In this document: one piece after another, positions 18,876 to 27,094 of the stretch
How positions within the stretch are numbered: position 1 is the stretch's first letter
Layout of the letters: every line of letters starts with the position of its first letter
Notes under the pieces: generated by a model
What the model saw: only the letters and a program-made list of their open reading frames with translations
Told to the model about the DNA's origin: nothing
Databases searched by the model: none
Made by a program: the position numbers and the translations under genes
From: Gemmatimonadota bacterium
GTDB lineage: Bacteria > Gemmatimonadota > Gemmatimonadetes > Longimicrobiales > Gaopeijiaceae
DNA: 64,000 nucleotides
Direction of reading: 5' to 3'
NCBI GenBank assembly: GCA_041390105.1
Contig: JAWKQO010000005.1
Location: 54,230-118,229 of the forward strand

Positions 18876-19451
18876 ATGGAACCGATCGCCATCGATGTTC
18901 GGGACCTGGTCCGCCGCAACGTCGCTTCGCTCTACTCGCATCTGGTGACGCGGCCCACCGGCCGAGCCGTGCGACTGGCCATCGAAGCTCAGCTTGGTGA
19001 ACACCTCGGGGATCCGAAGCGGCCCGTGCTGTCGACCATCGACCTCTCCGAGGTCGCGGTGCTCGACTACTCCTGCGCCGACGAGGTGGTGGCGAAGCTT
19101 CTTACCCGCTACCGAAAAGCGGACCGGCCCTTCGAGGTGTTCTTCGTATTCAGGACGATCGACGTGCACCACCTCGAGACCTTGGAAGAGGTCCTGAGGC
19201 GGCAGCGTCTCACCGCGCTCGTCGAGGCCTCAGGTGGGGACTTTGCGCTGGTGGGTGCCCTGTCCGAGGACGCCAGGGCACTTTGGCATCAGTTGGACGG
19301 CGGGGGCAGCTTGCGGGGTGGGGCGCTGGCGGAGGTGCGCGGACGCCAGGCGGAGGCCCTGCAGAGCCTTATGGAGGAACGGCTGCTGCTGGAACTGGAC
19401 GGGGGTCGCGAACTCAGCACCCTGGCCAATCTGGCCCGACGCCTCCGCTGA
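18876..19451 (+). CDS. STAS-like (DUF4325-type) protein
   Basis: 191 residues, starting 6 bases after the STAS/ATPase gene. The core at 55-75 (IDLSEVAVLDYSCADEVVAK) matches the DUF4325/STAS-like pattern of D-x-S-x-V followed by S-x-A-D-E. It keeps a serine at 66 that could be a phosphoacceptor. The C-terminal 60 residues are helical and unassigned, perhaps a small winged-helix or dimer arm. Its position directly after a GHKL ATPase suggests it is the kinase's substrate or binding partner. Similarity to DUF4325 is by eye and moderate. Confidence 0.6.
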   Translation: MEPIAIDVRDLVRRNVASLYSHLVTRPTGRAVRLAIEAQLGEHLGDPKRPVLSTIDLSEVAVLDYSCADEVVAKLLTRYRKADRPFEVFFVFRTIDVHHLETLEEVLRRQRLTALVEASGGDFALVGALSEDARALWHQLDGGGSLRGGALAEVRGRQAEALQSLMEERLLLELDGGRELSTLANLARRLR

Positions 19452-19584
19452 GCCGGGGGCCTCGCTCGAGCCAGCCGTGTGCGGGCCGACGCCTTGGTGG
19501 GTGGCGCCGCGGCGTTGCTGAGCCTTCCTTCGCTCCCCTACCTTCCGTCCTCCAACGGCCCCTCGGCTCAACGCGAGACCATCC

Positions 19585-20766
19585 ATGACCGCGCACCGTC
19601 CCACGCACGGCGGGCTGTCGACCCAGAGCGTGCACGCCGGCTCCGTGACGCCAGCGGAGGGGGCGCCCGTCGTTCCTCCCCTGGTGCAGAGCGCCACCTA
19701 CTACGGCGGTTGGCACGACGCCACCATCGATCTGCGGTACGCCCGCTACGGGAACAACCCCAACCAGGAAGAAGTGGCAACAAAGCTGGCGGCCTTGGAG
19801 GGGACCGAGTCCGCGATTGCCCTGGGCAGTGGGATGGCGGCTACGGCGATGACGCTGCTGGCCCTGACCCGTGCGGGGGACCACGTGGTCGCCTCGAGAC
19901 AGATCTACGGCACCACGCAGTCCTTCCTGCAGCAGGAGCTGGCCCGACGCGGCGTCGCGGTGGACTTCGTGGACCCGGACAGCGCTCGTACCTGGCGCTT
20001 GGCGCTCAAGGCGAACACGCGGCTCCTGTTCATGGAGGTCCCCACCAACCCGACGCTGCGCATCCACGATCCCCGCCCCTTGGTCCGCCTGGCACGCGAA
20101 GCCGGCGTGCCGCTGGTGGTCGACAGCACGTTCGCCTCCCCGGTGAATCTTCGTCCGGCCAGCCTGGGCGTCGACGTCGTCATCCACAGCGCCACCAAGT
20201 ACCTGGGCGGCCACTCGGACGTGGTCGCGGGTGTCGTGTGCGGCAGCACCGCCATCATCGACGAGGTTCGGCGCATGCTCATGCTCTACGGGCCGGCTCT
20301 CGATCCGCACGCCGCCTGGCTGTTGGCGCGCGGACTGCGTACGCTCTCAGTGCGCGTCCAGCGACAGAACGAAAGCGCGCTGGCCCTGGCGCGCTGGTTC
20401 AAGGAGCAGTCCGGTGTGAAGGCCGTCATCCACCCCGGATTGCCCGAACACCCCGACCACGAGCTCGCCAAGGAGATCCTGCAGGGCTACGGGGGAATGC
20501 TCTCGGTCGTGCTGGAGGGTGGGAGTCGCGCGGCCAATACCTTCTGCCGTGCGCTGCAGATCGCGCTGTATGCGCCGAGCCTCGGTGGAGTCGAGACGCT
20601 GGTCAGTCAGCCCCGCTTCACCTCGCAGGTGGGATTGGGCGCCAAGGAGATGGAAGAGCAGGGGATCCCCGAGGGGTTCGTGCGGATCTCGGTGGGACTC
20701 GAGGACGTACCCGACCTGGAGCGCGACTTCGGTCGGGCGTTGCAGGCAGCCCGCGCCGACGGATAG
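19585..20766 (+). CDS. PLP-dependent Cys/Met metabolism enzyme (cystathionine gamma-synthase/lyase family)
   Basis: 393 residues. Family features: TQSVHAG near the N terminus, RYARYGNNPNQEEVATKLA (substrate/PLP phosphate loop), YGTTQSF, VDSTFASP, the PLP lysine in HSATKYLGGHSD, and a GVETLVSQP segment. The family covers cystathionine gamma-synthase, gamma-lyase, methionine gamma-lyase and O-acetylhomoserine sulfhydrylase; I cannot separate these. A second member of the family is at 38916-40082 on the other strand, so the two may be a synthase and a lyase. A strong hairpin follows the stop. Confidence 0.85.
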   Translation: MTAHRPTHGGLSTQSVHAGSVTPAEGAPVVPPLVQSATYYGGWHDATIDLRYARYGNNPNQEEVATKLAALEGTESAIALGSGMAATAMTLLALTRAGDHVVASRQIYGTTQSFLQQELARRGVAVDFVDPDSARTWRLALKANTRLLFMEVPTNPTLRIHDPRPLVRLAREAGVPLVVDSTFASPVNLRPASLGVDVVIHSATKYLGGHSDVVAGVVCGSTAIIDEVRRMLMLYGPALDPHAAWLLARGLRTLSVRVQRQNESALALARWFKEQSGVKAVIHPGLPEHPDHELAKEILQGYGGMLSVVLEGGSRAANTFCRALQIALYAPSLGGVETLVSQPRFTSQVGLGAKEMEEQGIPEGFVRISVGLEDVPDLERDFGRALQAARADG

Positions 20767-20769
20767 AGG

Positions 20770-20801
20770 GAGGGCCCGACCGCGGCTGCGATCGGGCCCT
20801 C
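20770..20801. terminator. Bidirectional terminator between convergent genes
   Basis: A perfect 10-base-pair inverted repeat (GAGGGCCCGA and TCGGGCCCTC) with a 12-base loop lies between the stops of the plus-strand PLP enzyme and the minus-strand pruA. There is no T run, as is common at high GC. Confidence 0.65.
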
Positions 20802-20809
20802 GCGCGGAT

Positions 20810-22438
20810 CTACTCGGCCCCCATGAAGGGGTACCGATAGTCCTTGGGTGGGACCAGCGTCTCTTTGACGCTTCGCGGGGAGATCCAGCGCAGCAGGTTG
20901 CCGGGGCCTCCAGCCTTGTCGTTGGTCCCCGACGCGCGCGCGCCTCCGAAGGGCTGCTGACCGACCACCGCTCCCGTCGGTTTGTCGTTGATGTAGAAGT
21001 TCCCGGCCGCATCGCGCAGGCGATCGAATGCCTTCTGGACCGCCCGGCGATCGTCCGCGAACACGGCACCGGTCAGCGCGTACGGTGACGTCGAGTCCAC
21101 CAGGTCCAGGATGTCTTCCCACTGGCCATCCGGATACACGTAGACGGACAACACCGGCCCGAAGATCTCCTCGCACATCGCTTCGTAGCGCGGGTTGGTC
21201 GCCTTGAGAATGGTGGGACGAACGAACCAGCCCTTGGAGCGGTCGCACGCGCCCCCCGCGATGATCTCCACTTCCGGGTTCTGGCGGGCCCGGTCGATGT
21301 AGCCCGCGATCTTCTCGAACGCGCGCTCGTGGATGACTGCGCCGACGAAGTTGCGGAAGTCGGCGGGATCGCCCATCGCCAGCCCGTTGGTCTCGGAAAC
21401 CAGATCGTCCCCCATCCTCCGCCACACGCTCTCCGGGATGTAGGCCCGAGAGGCCGCACTGCACTTCTGGCCCTGGTATTCGAACGCTCCCCGGACCAGA
21501 GCCACCCGCAGCGCCTCGGGGTCGGCCGAAGCGTGCGCGACGACGAAGTCCTTTCCGCCCGTCTCCCCGACGATACGGGGATAGGAGCGGTAGTGGGCGA
21601 GGTTGCTCCCGATCTGCTGCCACAGGGATCGGAAGACGGCCGTCGATCCCGTGTAGTGGAGACCGGCGAAGTCCGGATGGGCCAGGACCGCCCCTGTGAT
21701 CTCGACCGGGTCCCCAGGGATGAAGTTGATGACGCCGGGCGGGAGGCCGGCGGCTTCCAGGAGTCGTGCCACGTAGTAGTTGCTCACGACGGCGTGATCC
21801 GAGGGCTTCCAGACCACCACGTTGCCCAACAGCGCCGGCGCACCGCTCAGATTCCCGCCGATCGCGGTGAAGTTGAAGGGACTGACGGCGTAGATGAACC
21901 CCTCGAGCGGCCGGTGGTCCGTCCAGTTCCAGAGGCCCGCGCTGGAGTTCGGTTGCTCCGCGTAGATGTGCGCCGCGTACTCGACGTTGAAGCGCCAGAA
22001 ATCGATCAGCTCGCAGGCTGCGTCGATCTCCGCCTGGAACGCCGTCTTGCCCTGGTTCAACATGGTGGTGGCGTTGAGCGTCTGTCGCCACGGGCCGGCG
22101 AGGAGCTCGGCGGCGCGCAGGAACACCCGGGCCCGCTCCTCCCAGGGCCAACGGCTCCATTCCGCCCGGGCCGCCATCGCCGCGTCGATCGCCTGCTGTA
22201 CCTCCTTGGGGCCGGCGCGATGCCACGTGGCCAGGACGTGGCCGTGATCGTGGGGCACGAGGGCAGTTGAAGTATCCCCGGTGCGGACTTCGCGGCCGCC
22301 GATCAACAACGGAATCTCGATCTGCTGCCCGGAGTGGGTTATCAGGGCGCGCTTGAGCGCGTCACGCTCGCTCGACCCTGGGGCGTAGGAGAGGATCGGC
22401 TCGTTCGTGGCTTGAGGTGGAAAGGCTCGGCTGCTCAT
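20810..22438 (-). CDS. pruA: 1-pyrroline-5-carboxylate dehydrogenase
   Basis: 542 residues, the length of the ALDH4/group II P5C dehydrogenases. It oxidises glutamate-gamma-semialdehyde to glutamate in proline breakdown. Visible features are AVSPFNFTAIGGNLSGAP, VVWKPSDHAV, the NAD-binding HYTGSTAVFRSLW, the general base region IVGETGGKDF, and catalytic Cys in EYQGQKCSAASRAYIP. The ATG at 22438 overlaps the stop of the upstream tyrosine autokinase by four bases. No proline dehydrogenase (putA/prodh) gene is nearby. Confidence 0.93.
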   Translation of the reverse strand: MSSRAFPPQATNEPILSYAPGSSERDALKRALITHSGQQIEIPLLIGGREVRTGDTSTALVPHDHGHVLATWHRAGPKEVQQAIDAAMAARAEWSRWPWEERARVFLRAAELLAGPWRQTLNATTMLNQGKTAFQAEIDAACELIDFWRFNVEYAAHIYAEQPNSSAGLWNWTDHRPLEGFIYAVSPFNFTAIGGNLSGAPALLGNVVVWKPSDHAVVSNYYVARLLEAAGLPPGVINFIPGDPVEITGAVLAHPDFAGLHYTGSTAVFRSLWQQIGSNLAHYRSYPRIVGETGGKDFVVAHASADPEALRVALVRGAFEYQGQKCSAASRAYIPESVWRRMGDDLVSETNGLAMGDPADFRNFVGAVIHERAFEKIAGYIDRARQNPEVEIIAGGACDRSKGWFVRPTILKATNPRYEAMCEEIFGPVLSVYVYPDGQWEDILDLVDSTSPYALTGAVFADDRRAVQKAFDRLRDAAGNFYINDKPTGAVVGQQPFGGARASGTNDKAGGPGNLLRWISPRSVKETLVPPKDYRYPFMGAE

Positions 22439-24768
22439 GATGGAGTGGCTGCTTCCTTCTGGTAGTAGCGATAGATGTAGCGGAAGTAGTAGCTCTCTTC
22501 CGTCGTTGTGACGGATACGTCGTTCAGCAGAACCCCCAGGATGCGCACGCCCACGCGTTCCAGCTGGGTGCGCGCCCGCAGGGCAGCACGTTGGTCGGTG
22601 GCCCCGGAGCGCACCACCAGGACCGTACCGTCGACATGCGCGGCCAGCACGGCCGCGTCGGTCACCGCGAGAATGGGTGGAGAGTCGACGATCACGTAGT
22701 TGTAGCGGCTCTCCAGAACCGCGAGTAGATCCTCCATCGCGCGCGACGTGAGGAGATCGGACGGGCTGTCGGCAGACGGCCCGGCGGTGAGCACGTCCAG
22801 ATTCGGCAGGACATCGATCTGTAGCGCATCGTCCAAGGTGACGGTGCCCGCCAGCACGTCGGCGAGCCCCGGCTGGCGAGGCAGCCCCAGAGCGAGATGC
22901 AAGGCAGGCCGCCGGAGGTCGGCATCGACCAGGAGGATGCGTTCCCGCTGCCGCGCGATCAGCACTGCCAGGTTCACCGCGGACGTGGATTTGCCCTCGT
23001 TCGGGCCAGGGCTGGTGAAGGCCACGGTGCGCACGCCGGTCCGATCCCCGTCCGAGAAGGCGAGGTTGAGCCGGAGCGCCCGATAGGCCTCAGCGGCGGG
23101 GTCCCCCGGGTCCATCGCGATCAGCAGGGGACGGCCGTTCCCATTCCGGCTCCCCGCCTGGGCATGGGGGAGCTCGGGTACGATTCCCAGCACGGGCAGG
23201 CCCAATGCAGTTCGCACCTGCGTGCTGGTGCGAAGGGTCCGATCCAGGTACTCGAGAAAGAACGCGCCACTGATGCCGAGCAGCACGCCGAGCATCGCGC
23301 CCAACAGCAAGGCCAGGCCGGGCCTCGCGCCGGTCGGCGTCGGAATGGACGCTGGATCCAGCACCTCCACGTACGGACTGGCACCGGCCTCGGCGATGCG
23401 GGCCTGATACAGTTGCGACAGCAGGTACTCGTAGGTGCCTCGATCCAGGTTCTGCTGGAGCTCCAGCGTCGCGAGTTGGTTCTCCAGGCCGGGGAATTGG
23501 CGCTGGCGGTCGCGCAGGGAGCTGCGTTCGCGTCCAAGGAGCTGAAGTCGATTCTCCACCGCGGTGAGATTGGACTGCACAGCGGCGACCAACTGCCGCT
23601 CCAACCCGTCGACCTGCTGCTGCAGGCCCATCACCTCGGGGTGGTCACCGGTCTTCGCTTCGGTGGTGACCAGGCGTTGCAGCTCCTCCTTGCGCGTCTG
23701 AAGCCGGCCCGCGACCTCGCGGATCTGTGGGTTGATCTCGATCGGTAGCTCAGCGACGATGCGCACCTGATCGACGGTCGCGTCTCCACGCTCGACCTGT
23801 CGAAGAACGGCGGAAAGGGCACTGCGCTGCAACTCCAGGGTCGCGATGGAGGCGGCGTTGCCCTCGCTTTGCGTGACGAGCGTCTGCTCCTGCACGGAGA
23901 GGTCGGTGAAGGCCTGGCTTTCCTTGAACTCGCGGATGTCTTGCAGGGACTTGCCGAGCTGGGCGTAGGCGCTGTCCAGGCGCTGCTCGATGAACTCGAC
24001 TTCACGAGAGGCCTGTCCGGCGACGCGGCGAGCTCCGTACGCGCGCAAGGCGCGGGCCGCTCCGTCGAGGATGGCCGCCACGAGCTCCGGATCGGTGCCC
24101 ACGAATCCGACGTCGATGATGTTGGTGCTCTCGCGCGCCGAGGCCGAGATTGCGAAACGCACCTCGTCCACGACCTCGGTCTCCGTACGCACCCGCAGGC
24201 CGTACCGCGCGCCGTCCCCGGGATTGGGGAGGGGCGTCAGCGAGAGCCCAGGTGCCGTCAACGGCGCGCCTACGCGCCCACGGGCGAGCTCGCGCCCGTC
24301 GGGCGCGACCAGAGCGACCTCGTTGCCGTCGAGGTAGGCCAGTTCGAGGGCCTGCGGCGGCACGCCGGGCTCGACCCGCGCATCCCGGAACAACGCACTG
24401 CGCAGGGGTGGACTCGTGATGGTCTGGACACGCAGACCGAGATCCTGGACCACGGCGGCGGCGATCGGAGTCGAGCCGAGGACCTCGATCTCCGAGCGGA
24501 TCGGATCGATGAATCCATCGGCGCCGAAGCCGGGAACCGAGGTCAGTGACCGCGATCGCTGCCAAGGGTCGTTGACCTGAAGCGACAGGGTCGAGCGGAA
24601 GAGTCGAGGCTGACGACCCACCACCCAGAGGGCCGCACCCGAGGCCAAGGCCGCGATCAGGAAGACCAGCCAGAGCCGGCGCTGGACGATCTCCCAATAG
24701 TCCGCCAGGTGCGGTGGGGCGGCCTGGGAGGAACGCTCGGGATAGGGAAGGGTGGGATCGGGCTCCAT
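22435..24768 (-). CDS. Polysaccharide biosynthesis tyrosine autokinase (Wzc-like BY-kinase)
   Basis: 777 residues from ATG 24768, preceded by GGAG. An N-terminal Wzz domain starts with a membrane segment (LWLVFLIAALASGAALWVV), followed by long periplasmic coiled coil and a second membrane segment (GLALLLGAMLGVLLGISGAF). The cytoplasmic BY-kinase has Walker A SPGPNEGKSTSAVNLA, Walker A' LLVDADLRRP and Walker B VIVDSPP. A C-terminal tyrosine cluster (ESYYFRYIYRYYQKE) is the expected autophosphorylation site. Family members control chain length and export of capsule or exopolysaccharide. No glycosyltransferase or export genes are near; pruA follows with coupled translation. Confidence 0.9.
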   Translation of the reverse strand: MEPDPTLPYPERSSQAAPPHLADYWEIVQRRLWLVFLIAALASGAALWVVGRQPRLFRSTLSLQVNDPWQRSRSLTSVPGFGADGFIDPIRSEIEVLGSTPIAAAVVQDLGLRVQTITSPPLRSALFRDARVEPGVPPQALELAYLDGNEVALVAPDGRELARGRVGAPLTAPGLSLTPLPNPGDGARYGLRVRTETEVVDEVRFAISASARESTNIIDVGFVGTDPELVAAILDGAARALRAYGARRVAGQASREVEFIEQRLDSAYAQLGKSLQDIREFKESQAFTDLSVQEQTLVTQSEGNAASIATLELQRSALSAVLRQVERGDATVDQVRIVAELPIEINPQIREVAGRLQTRKEELQRLVTTEAKTGDHPEVMGLQQQVDGLERQLVAAVQSNLTAVENRLQLLGRERSSLRDRQRQFPGLENQLATLELQQNLDRGTYEYLLSQLYQARIAEAGASPYVEVLDPASIPTPTGARPGLALLLGAMLGVLLGISGAFFLEYLDRTLRTSTQVRTALGLPVLGIVPELPHAQAGSRNGNGRPLLIAMDPGDPAAEAYRALRLNLAFSDGDRTGVRTVAFTSPGPNEGKSTSAVNLAVLIARQRERILLVDADLRRPALHLALGLPRQPGLADVLAGTVTLDDALQIDVLPNLDVLTAGPSADSPSDLLTSRAMEDLLAVLESRYNYVIVDSPPILAVTDAAVLAAHVDGTVLVVRSGATDQRAALRARTQLERVGVRILGVLLNDVSVTTTEESYYFRYIYRYYQKEAATPS

Positions 24769-24943
24769 CGAGCTCCGGATGATCTTCGCGTTCGGCGATA
24801 CCGACCGTCGCTGGACACGGGCAGGCCTGCCGATCGGGTGTTCCACCACGCCGTTGCGGGCCTGCGGGAGCCGTATCATCGCCCCCGCCCGCTCGTGGGG
24901 CAATGACCCGGGAAGGGGCCTCGGAGCGGGGGAACCGACCTCG

Positions 24944-24973
24944 TTGACGCGTCCTCCGCGGGCCGGGTAGGTT
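24944..24973 (+). promoter_or_regulatory. Candidate promoter for the Fe-S micro-operon
   Basis: TTGACG (24944-24949) is followed after 18 bases by TAGGTT (24968-24973). Transcription from here would begin near 24980, which favours the GTG at 25006 as the NifU-like start over TTG 24973 or GTG 24979. Confidence 0.35.
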
Positions 24974-25005
24974 TGGCCGTGCATGACGCCCAGCGGGGGA
25001 TTCAG

Positions 25006-25239
25006 GTGGTTTCCGTCGAGGAGCAGATCGAGGCCGTGTTGGAGAGCATCCGCCCGGCCCTGCGTATGGACGGCGGCGATGTCGAGTTTCTCGGGTTCCG
25101 TGCCGAGGACGGAGTCGCCGAGATCCGTTGGCTGGGCGCCTGCGAGTCGTGCCCGATCTCCATGCAGACCCTCAAGCTGGGGATCGAGCGTCGCGTCACC
25201 GAGTCCGTTCCCGAAGTCACGGGCGTCCAAGCGGTCTGA
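25006..25239 (+). CDS. NifU C-terminal domain (Nfu-type) Fe-S scaffold/carrier
   Basis: 77 residues from GTG 25006, which has GGGGGA six bases upstream; in-frame TTG 24973 and GTG 24979 are alternatives. The sequence VEEQIEAVLESIRPALRMDGGDVEF is the standard start of the Nfu domain, and C46-E-S-C49 is the conserved CXXC that binds a bridging Fe-S cluster between two subunits. Nfu proteins accept clusters from a scaffold and pass them to apo-enzymes. An Mrp ATPase follows 50 bases on, consistent with a joint role in cluster delivery. Confidence 0.9.
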   Translation: MVSVEEQIEAVLESIRPALRMDGGDVEFLGFRAEDGVAEIRWLGACESCPISMQTLKLGIERRVTESVPEVTGVQAV

Positions 25240-25289
25240 CGTCCGCCGGGGACGGGCGGTCCCCACCTCCTCCATCCCGCTCCGGTCCG

Positions 25290-26381
25290 ATGAATCCCGA
25301 AGCACTCAAGCAAGCACTGCTCGTCGCGCTCACCGGCATCCGCAATCCCCGCACCGGTCAGGATGTCTTGGCCGGCGGGCAAGTCAGGGACGTCGCGGTC
25401 TCCGAGGAAGGTGAGGCTCGCTTCTCCTTCGCGCTCGGCTCGTCGGATCCGGGAACGCTGGTGCGCGACGCGCGTGCGGCCGCTGAGGCGGTCGAGGGGA
25501 TCCGCTCCGTGAAGGTGAATGTGGAACTGCCCCGAGCGGGGGGCGAGCGGCCCGCGGGGGGCGGTCTCAAGCCGGGGAGCGTACCGGCTCCCACGCCGCG
25601 CCCCGGAATCCTGGCCGACGTCAAGCATGTGGTTGCGGTGAGCTCGGGGAAGGGCGGCGTGGGGAAGTCGATGGTGGCCGCCAACCTGGCCGCGGCGTTG
25701 GCCGCGCGCGGCCTACGGGTCGGACTCCTGGATGCCGACGTGTACGGCCCCAACATCCCGACCATGTTCGGGGAGACCCGGCGGCCCGCGGTCACCGGCG
25801 CCAAGGGTCAGGAGCGGATCGAGCCCTTGGTCGCCCACGGCGTCCGACTGATGAGCCTCGGTTTCCTGCTGGAGAAGGAGCAGCCTGCGATCATGCGCGG
25901 ACCGCTCATCGCCGGCGTGCTGAAGCAGTTCATCGAGCAGGTCGCCTGGGGCTCGCTCGACGCCCTCGTCGTCGACATGCCTCCGGGCACGGGCGACGCG
26001 CAGCTTTCCCTGGTGCAGACAATCGATGTGGACGGAGCGGTGTTGGTCTCGACCCCACAGGATGTGAGCACCGGTGACGTGCGCCGTGCCGTGCGGATGT
26101 TCGAACGGGTGAACACCCCTGTGCTCGGCATCGTCGAGAACATGTCGGGACTCGTGTGCCCCCACTGCTCGGAGGTGATCGACGTCTTCGGACAAGGCGG
26201 CGCCGAGGCCCTTGCCACGGAGATGGGCCTCGTCTTCCTCGGGCGCGTCCCGCTCGATCCGCGCGTACGGGTCTCTGGGGACGAAGGACGCCCCATCGTC
26301 CTCGGAGCGCCGGACTCGCCCGCCGCGGCGTCCCTGCGCGATGTCACCGGAGCGGTGTGGAGCGCCGTCGAGCGTTCATGA
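25290..26381 (+). CDS. Mrp/NBP35-type Fe-S cluster carrier ATPase
   Basis: 363 residues. The N-terminal 80 residues resemble the MIP18/DUF59 domain (LLVALTGIRNPRTGQDV). The Mrp ATPase follows with deviant Walker A SSGKGGVGKS at 118-127, LLDADVYGPNIPTMFG, VDMPPGTGDAQLSLVQ and the cluster-binding CXXC in GLVCPHCSEVIDVFG. Mrp (ApbC) proteins bind and transfer 4Fe-4S clusters. Flanked by an Nfu protein and a small DUF542-like protein, with ATGA overlap to the latter. Confidence 0.93.
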   Translation: MNPEALKQALLVALTGIRNPRTGQDVLAGGQVRDVAVSEEGEARFSFALGSSDPGTLVRDARAAAEAVEGIRSVKVNVELPRAGGERPAGGGLKPGSVPAPTPRPGILADVKHVVAVSSGKGGVGKSMVAANLAAALAARGLRVGLLDADVYGPNIPTMFGETRRPAVTGAKGQERIEPLVAHGVRLMSLGFLLEKEQPAIMRGPLIAGVLKQFIEQVAWGSLDALVVDMPPGTGDAQLSLVQTIDVDGAVLVSTPQDVSTGDVRRAVRMFERVNTPVLGIVENMSGLVCPHCSEVIDVFGQGGAEALATEMGLVFLGRVPLDPRVRVSGDEGRPIVLGAPDSPAAASLRDVTGAVWSAVERS

Positions 26382-26584
26382 GGGCCACCCCTGGAGACAC
26401 GCTCGATCTGGGAGCCGCGAGCACGGTTCAGCTTCAAGAGCTTGTGCGTGAGATACCGGCGGCGCTGGTGATTCTCCTGGAGCAGGGGATCGCCGCTGAT
26501 CGTGACGGGTGCCAGACCCTGGGCGCGCTGGCTTCGCAGCAGCCTGAGCTCCTCGAGGCACTCCGGAGCGCTCCCCCACTCTGA
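26378..26584 (+). CDS. Small ScdA_N/DUF542-like protein
   Basis: 68 residues beginning at ATG 26378, overlapping the Mrp stop by four bases. The middle shows TVQLQELVREIPAALVILLE, QGI and D-x-x-x-C45-QTLGALA. This follows the pattern of the ScdA/RIC N-terminal domain and of DUF1858 (T-x-x-E-L-V-x-x-x-P-x-A, then G-I, C-x-T-L), where one or two cysteines bind metal or redox partners. Only one cysteine is kept here. The coupling to Nfu and Mrp supports a role in Fe-S repair or delivery. The family match is by eye and moderate. Confidence 0.5.
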   Translation: MRATPGDTLDLGAASTVQLQELVREIPAALVILLEQGIAADRDGCQTLGALASQQPELLEALRSAPPL

Positions 26585-26649
26585 TCCGTTCCTTCGGGTG
26601 GCGCTGGCCGCGGGGCGTTGCGTGCCGGCCGCCAGGACCTGGCGGTCAA

Positions 26650-26772
26650 GTGCCGAGCGGCGAGTTGCTGCTGGTCGACTTGGAGGAGTACTTCGAGGGC
26701 GGCGATGCGGGACGACTCCGCCGCCAAGGCGCGGGGCGTAGCGCGCGGCGCGGGGTGACCCCGCGGTTCTGA
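26650..26772 (+). other. Possible 40-codon ORF or gene remnant
   Basis: A GTG-started frame of 40 codons encodes a protein-like start (SGELLLVDLEEYFEGGDAG) followed by an Arg/Gly-rich end. The ribosome site is weak and the reading frame upstream looks non-coding. It could be a tiny gene, a decayed remnant, or chance in this 198-base gap. Confidence 0.15.
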
Positions 26773-26782
26773 GCGCGGCGCT

Positions 26783-27013
26783 CTACTCCTCCAGCCAGCG
26801 CCGGTCGGCTGCGGAAATCGAGCCGCCGCGGGTGCGGTCGATCAGCTTGAGGACCACCCAGCCCACCAACATGACCGGGGCGACCTTGAAGAGGAGGAAC
26901 GTCGCCAACCCGAACGTGATCGAGAAGATCGTCCCCAACACGGCCAGCACCACGCCGGCCGCGATCAGCGTCGCCACGCCGACCGCAAAGAATGTGAGAA
27001 GTGTTCCGATCAT
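26783..27013 (-). CDS. Small membrane protein, PspB-like shape
   Basis: 76 residues with a textbook AGGAGG ribosome site just before ATG 27013. Two hydrophobic segments (about 2-30 and 32-58) are followed by a short basic and then acidic tail, DRTRGGSISAADRRWLEE. The tail resembles the S-x-x-D-x-x-x-L-E juxtamembrane part of PspB-type proteins, although the long helix of PspB is missing. It is the last gene before the toastrack gene's downstream gap, with its own AT-rich promoter candidate. No family is assigned with certainty. Confidence 0.65.
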   Translation of the reverse strand: MIGTLLTFFAVGVATLIAAGVVLAVLGTIFSITFGLATFLLFKVAPVMLVGWVVLKLIDRTRGGSISAADRRWLEE

Positions 27014-27063
27014 TCTTCCTCCTGCGTCGAGGCCGGAGCACCGCGTGGCGCCCTCAGCACACC

Positions 27064-27072
27064 TATATACTA
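27064..27072 (-). promoter_or_regulatory. Candidate -10 box for the small membrane protein gene
   Basis: On the minus strand TAGTATATA lies about 50 bases before ATG 27013 in the 81-base gap behind the toastrack gene. The AT-rich block is distinct from its surroundings; no clear -35 box. Confidence 0.35.
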
Positions 27073-27094
27073 CGCAGGGGGGCCAGGGAAGGGT

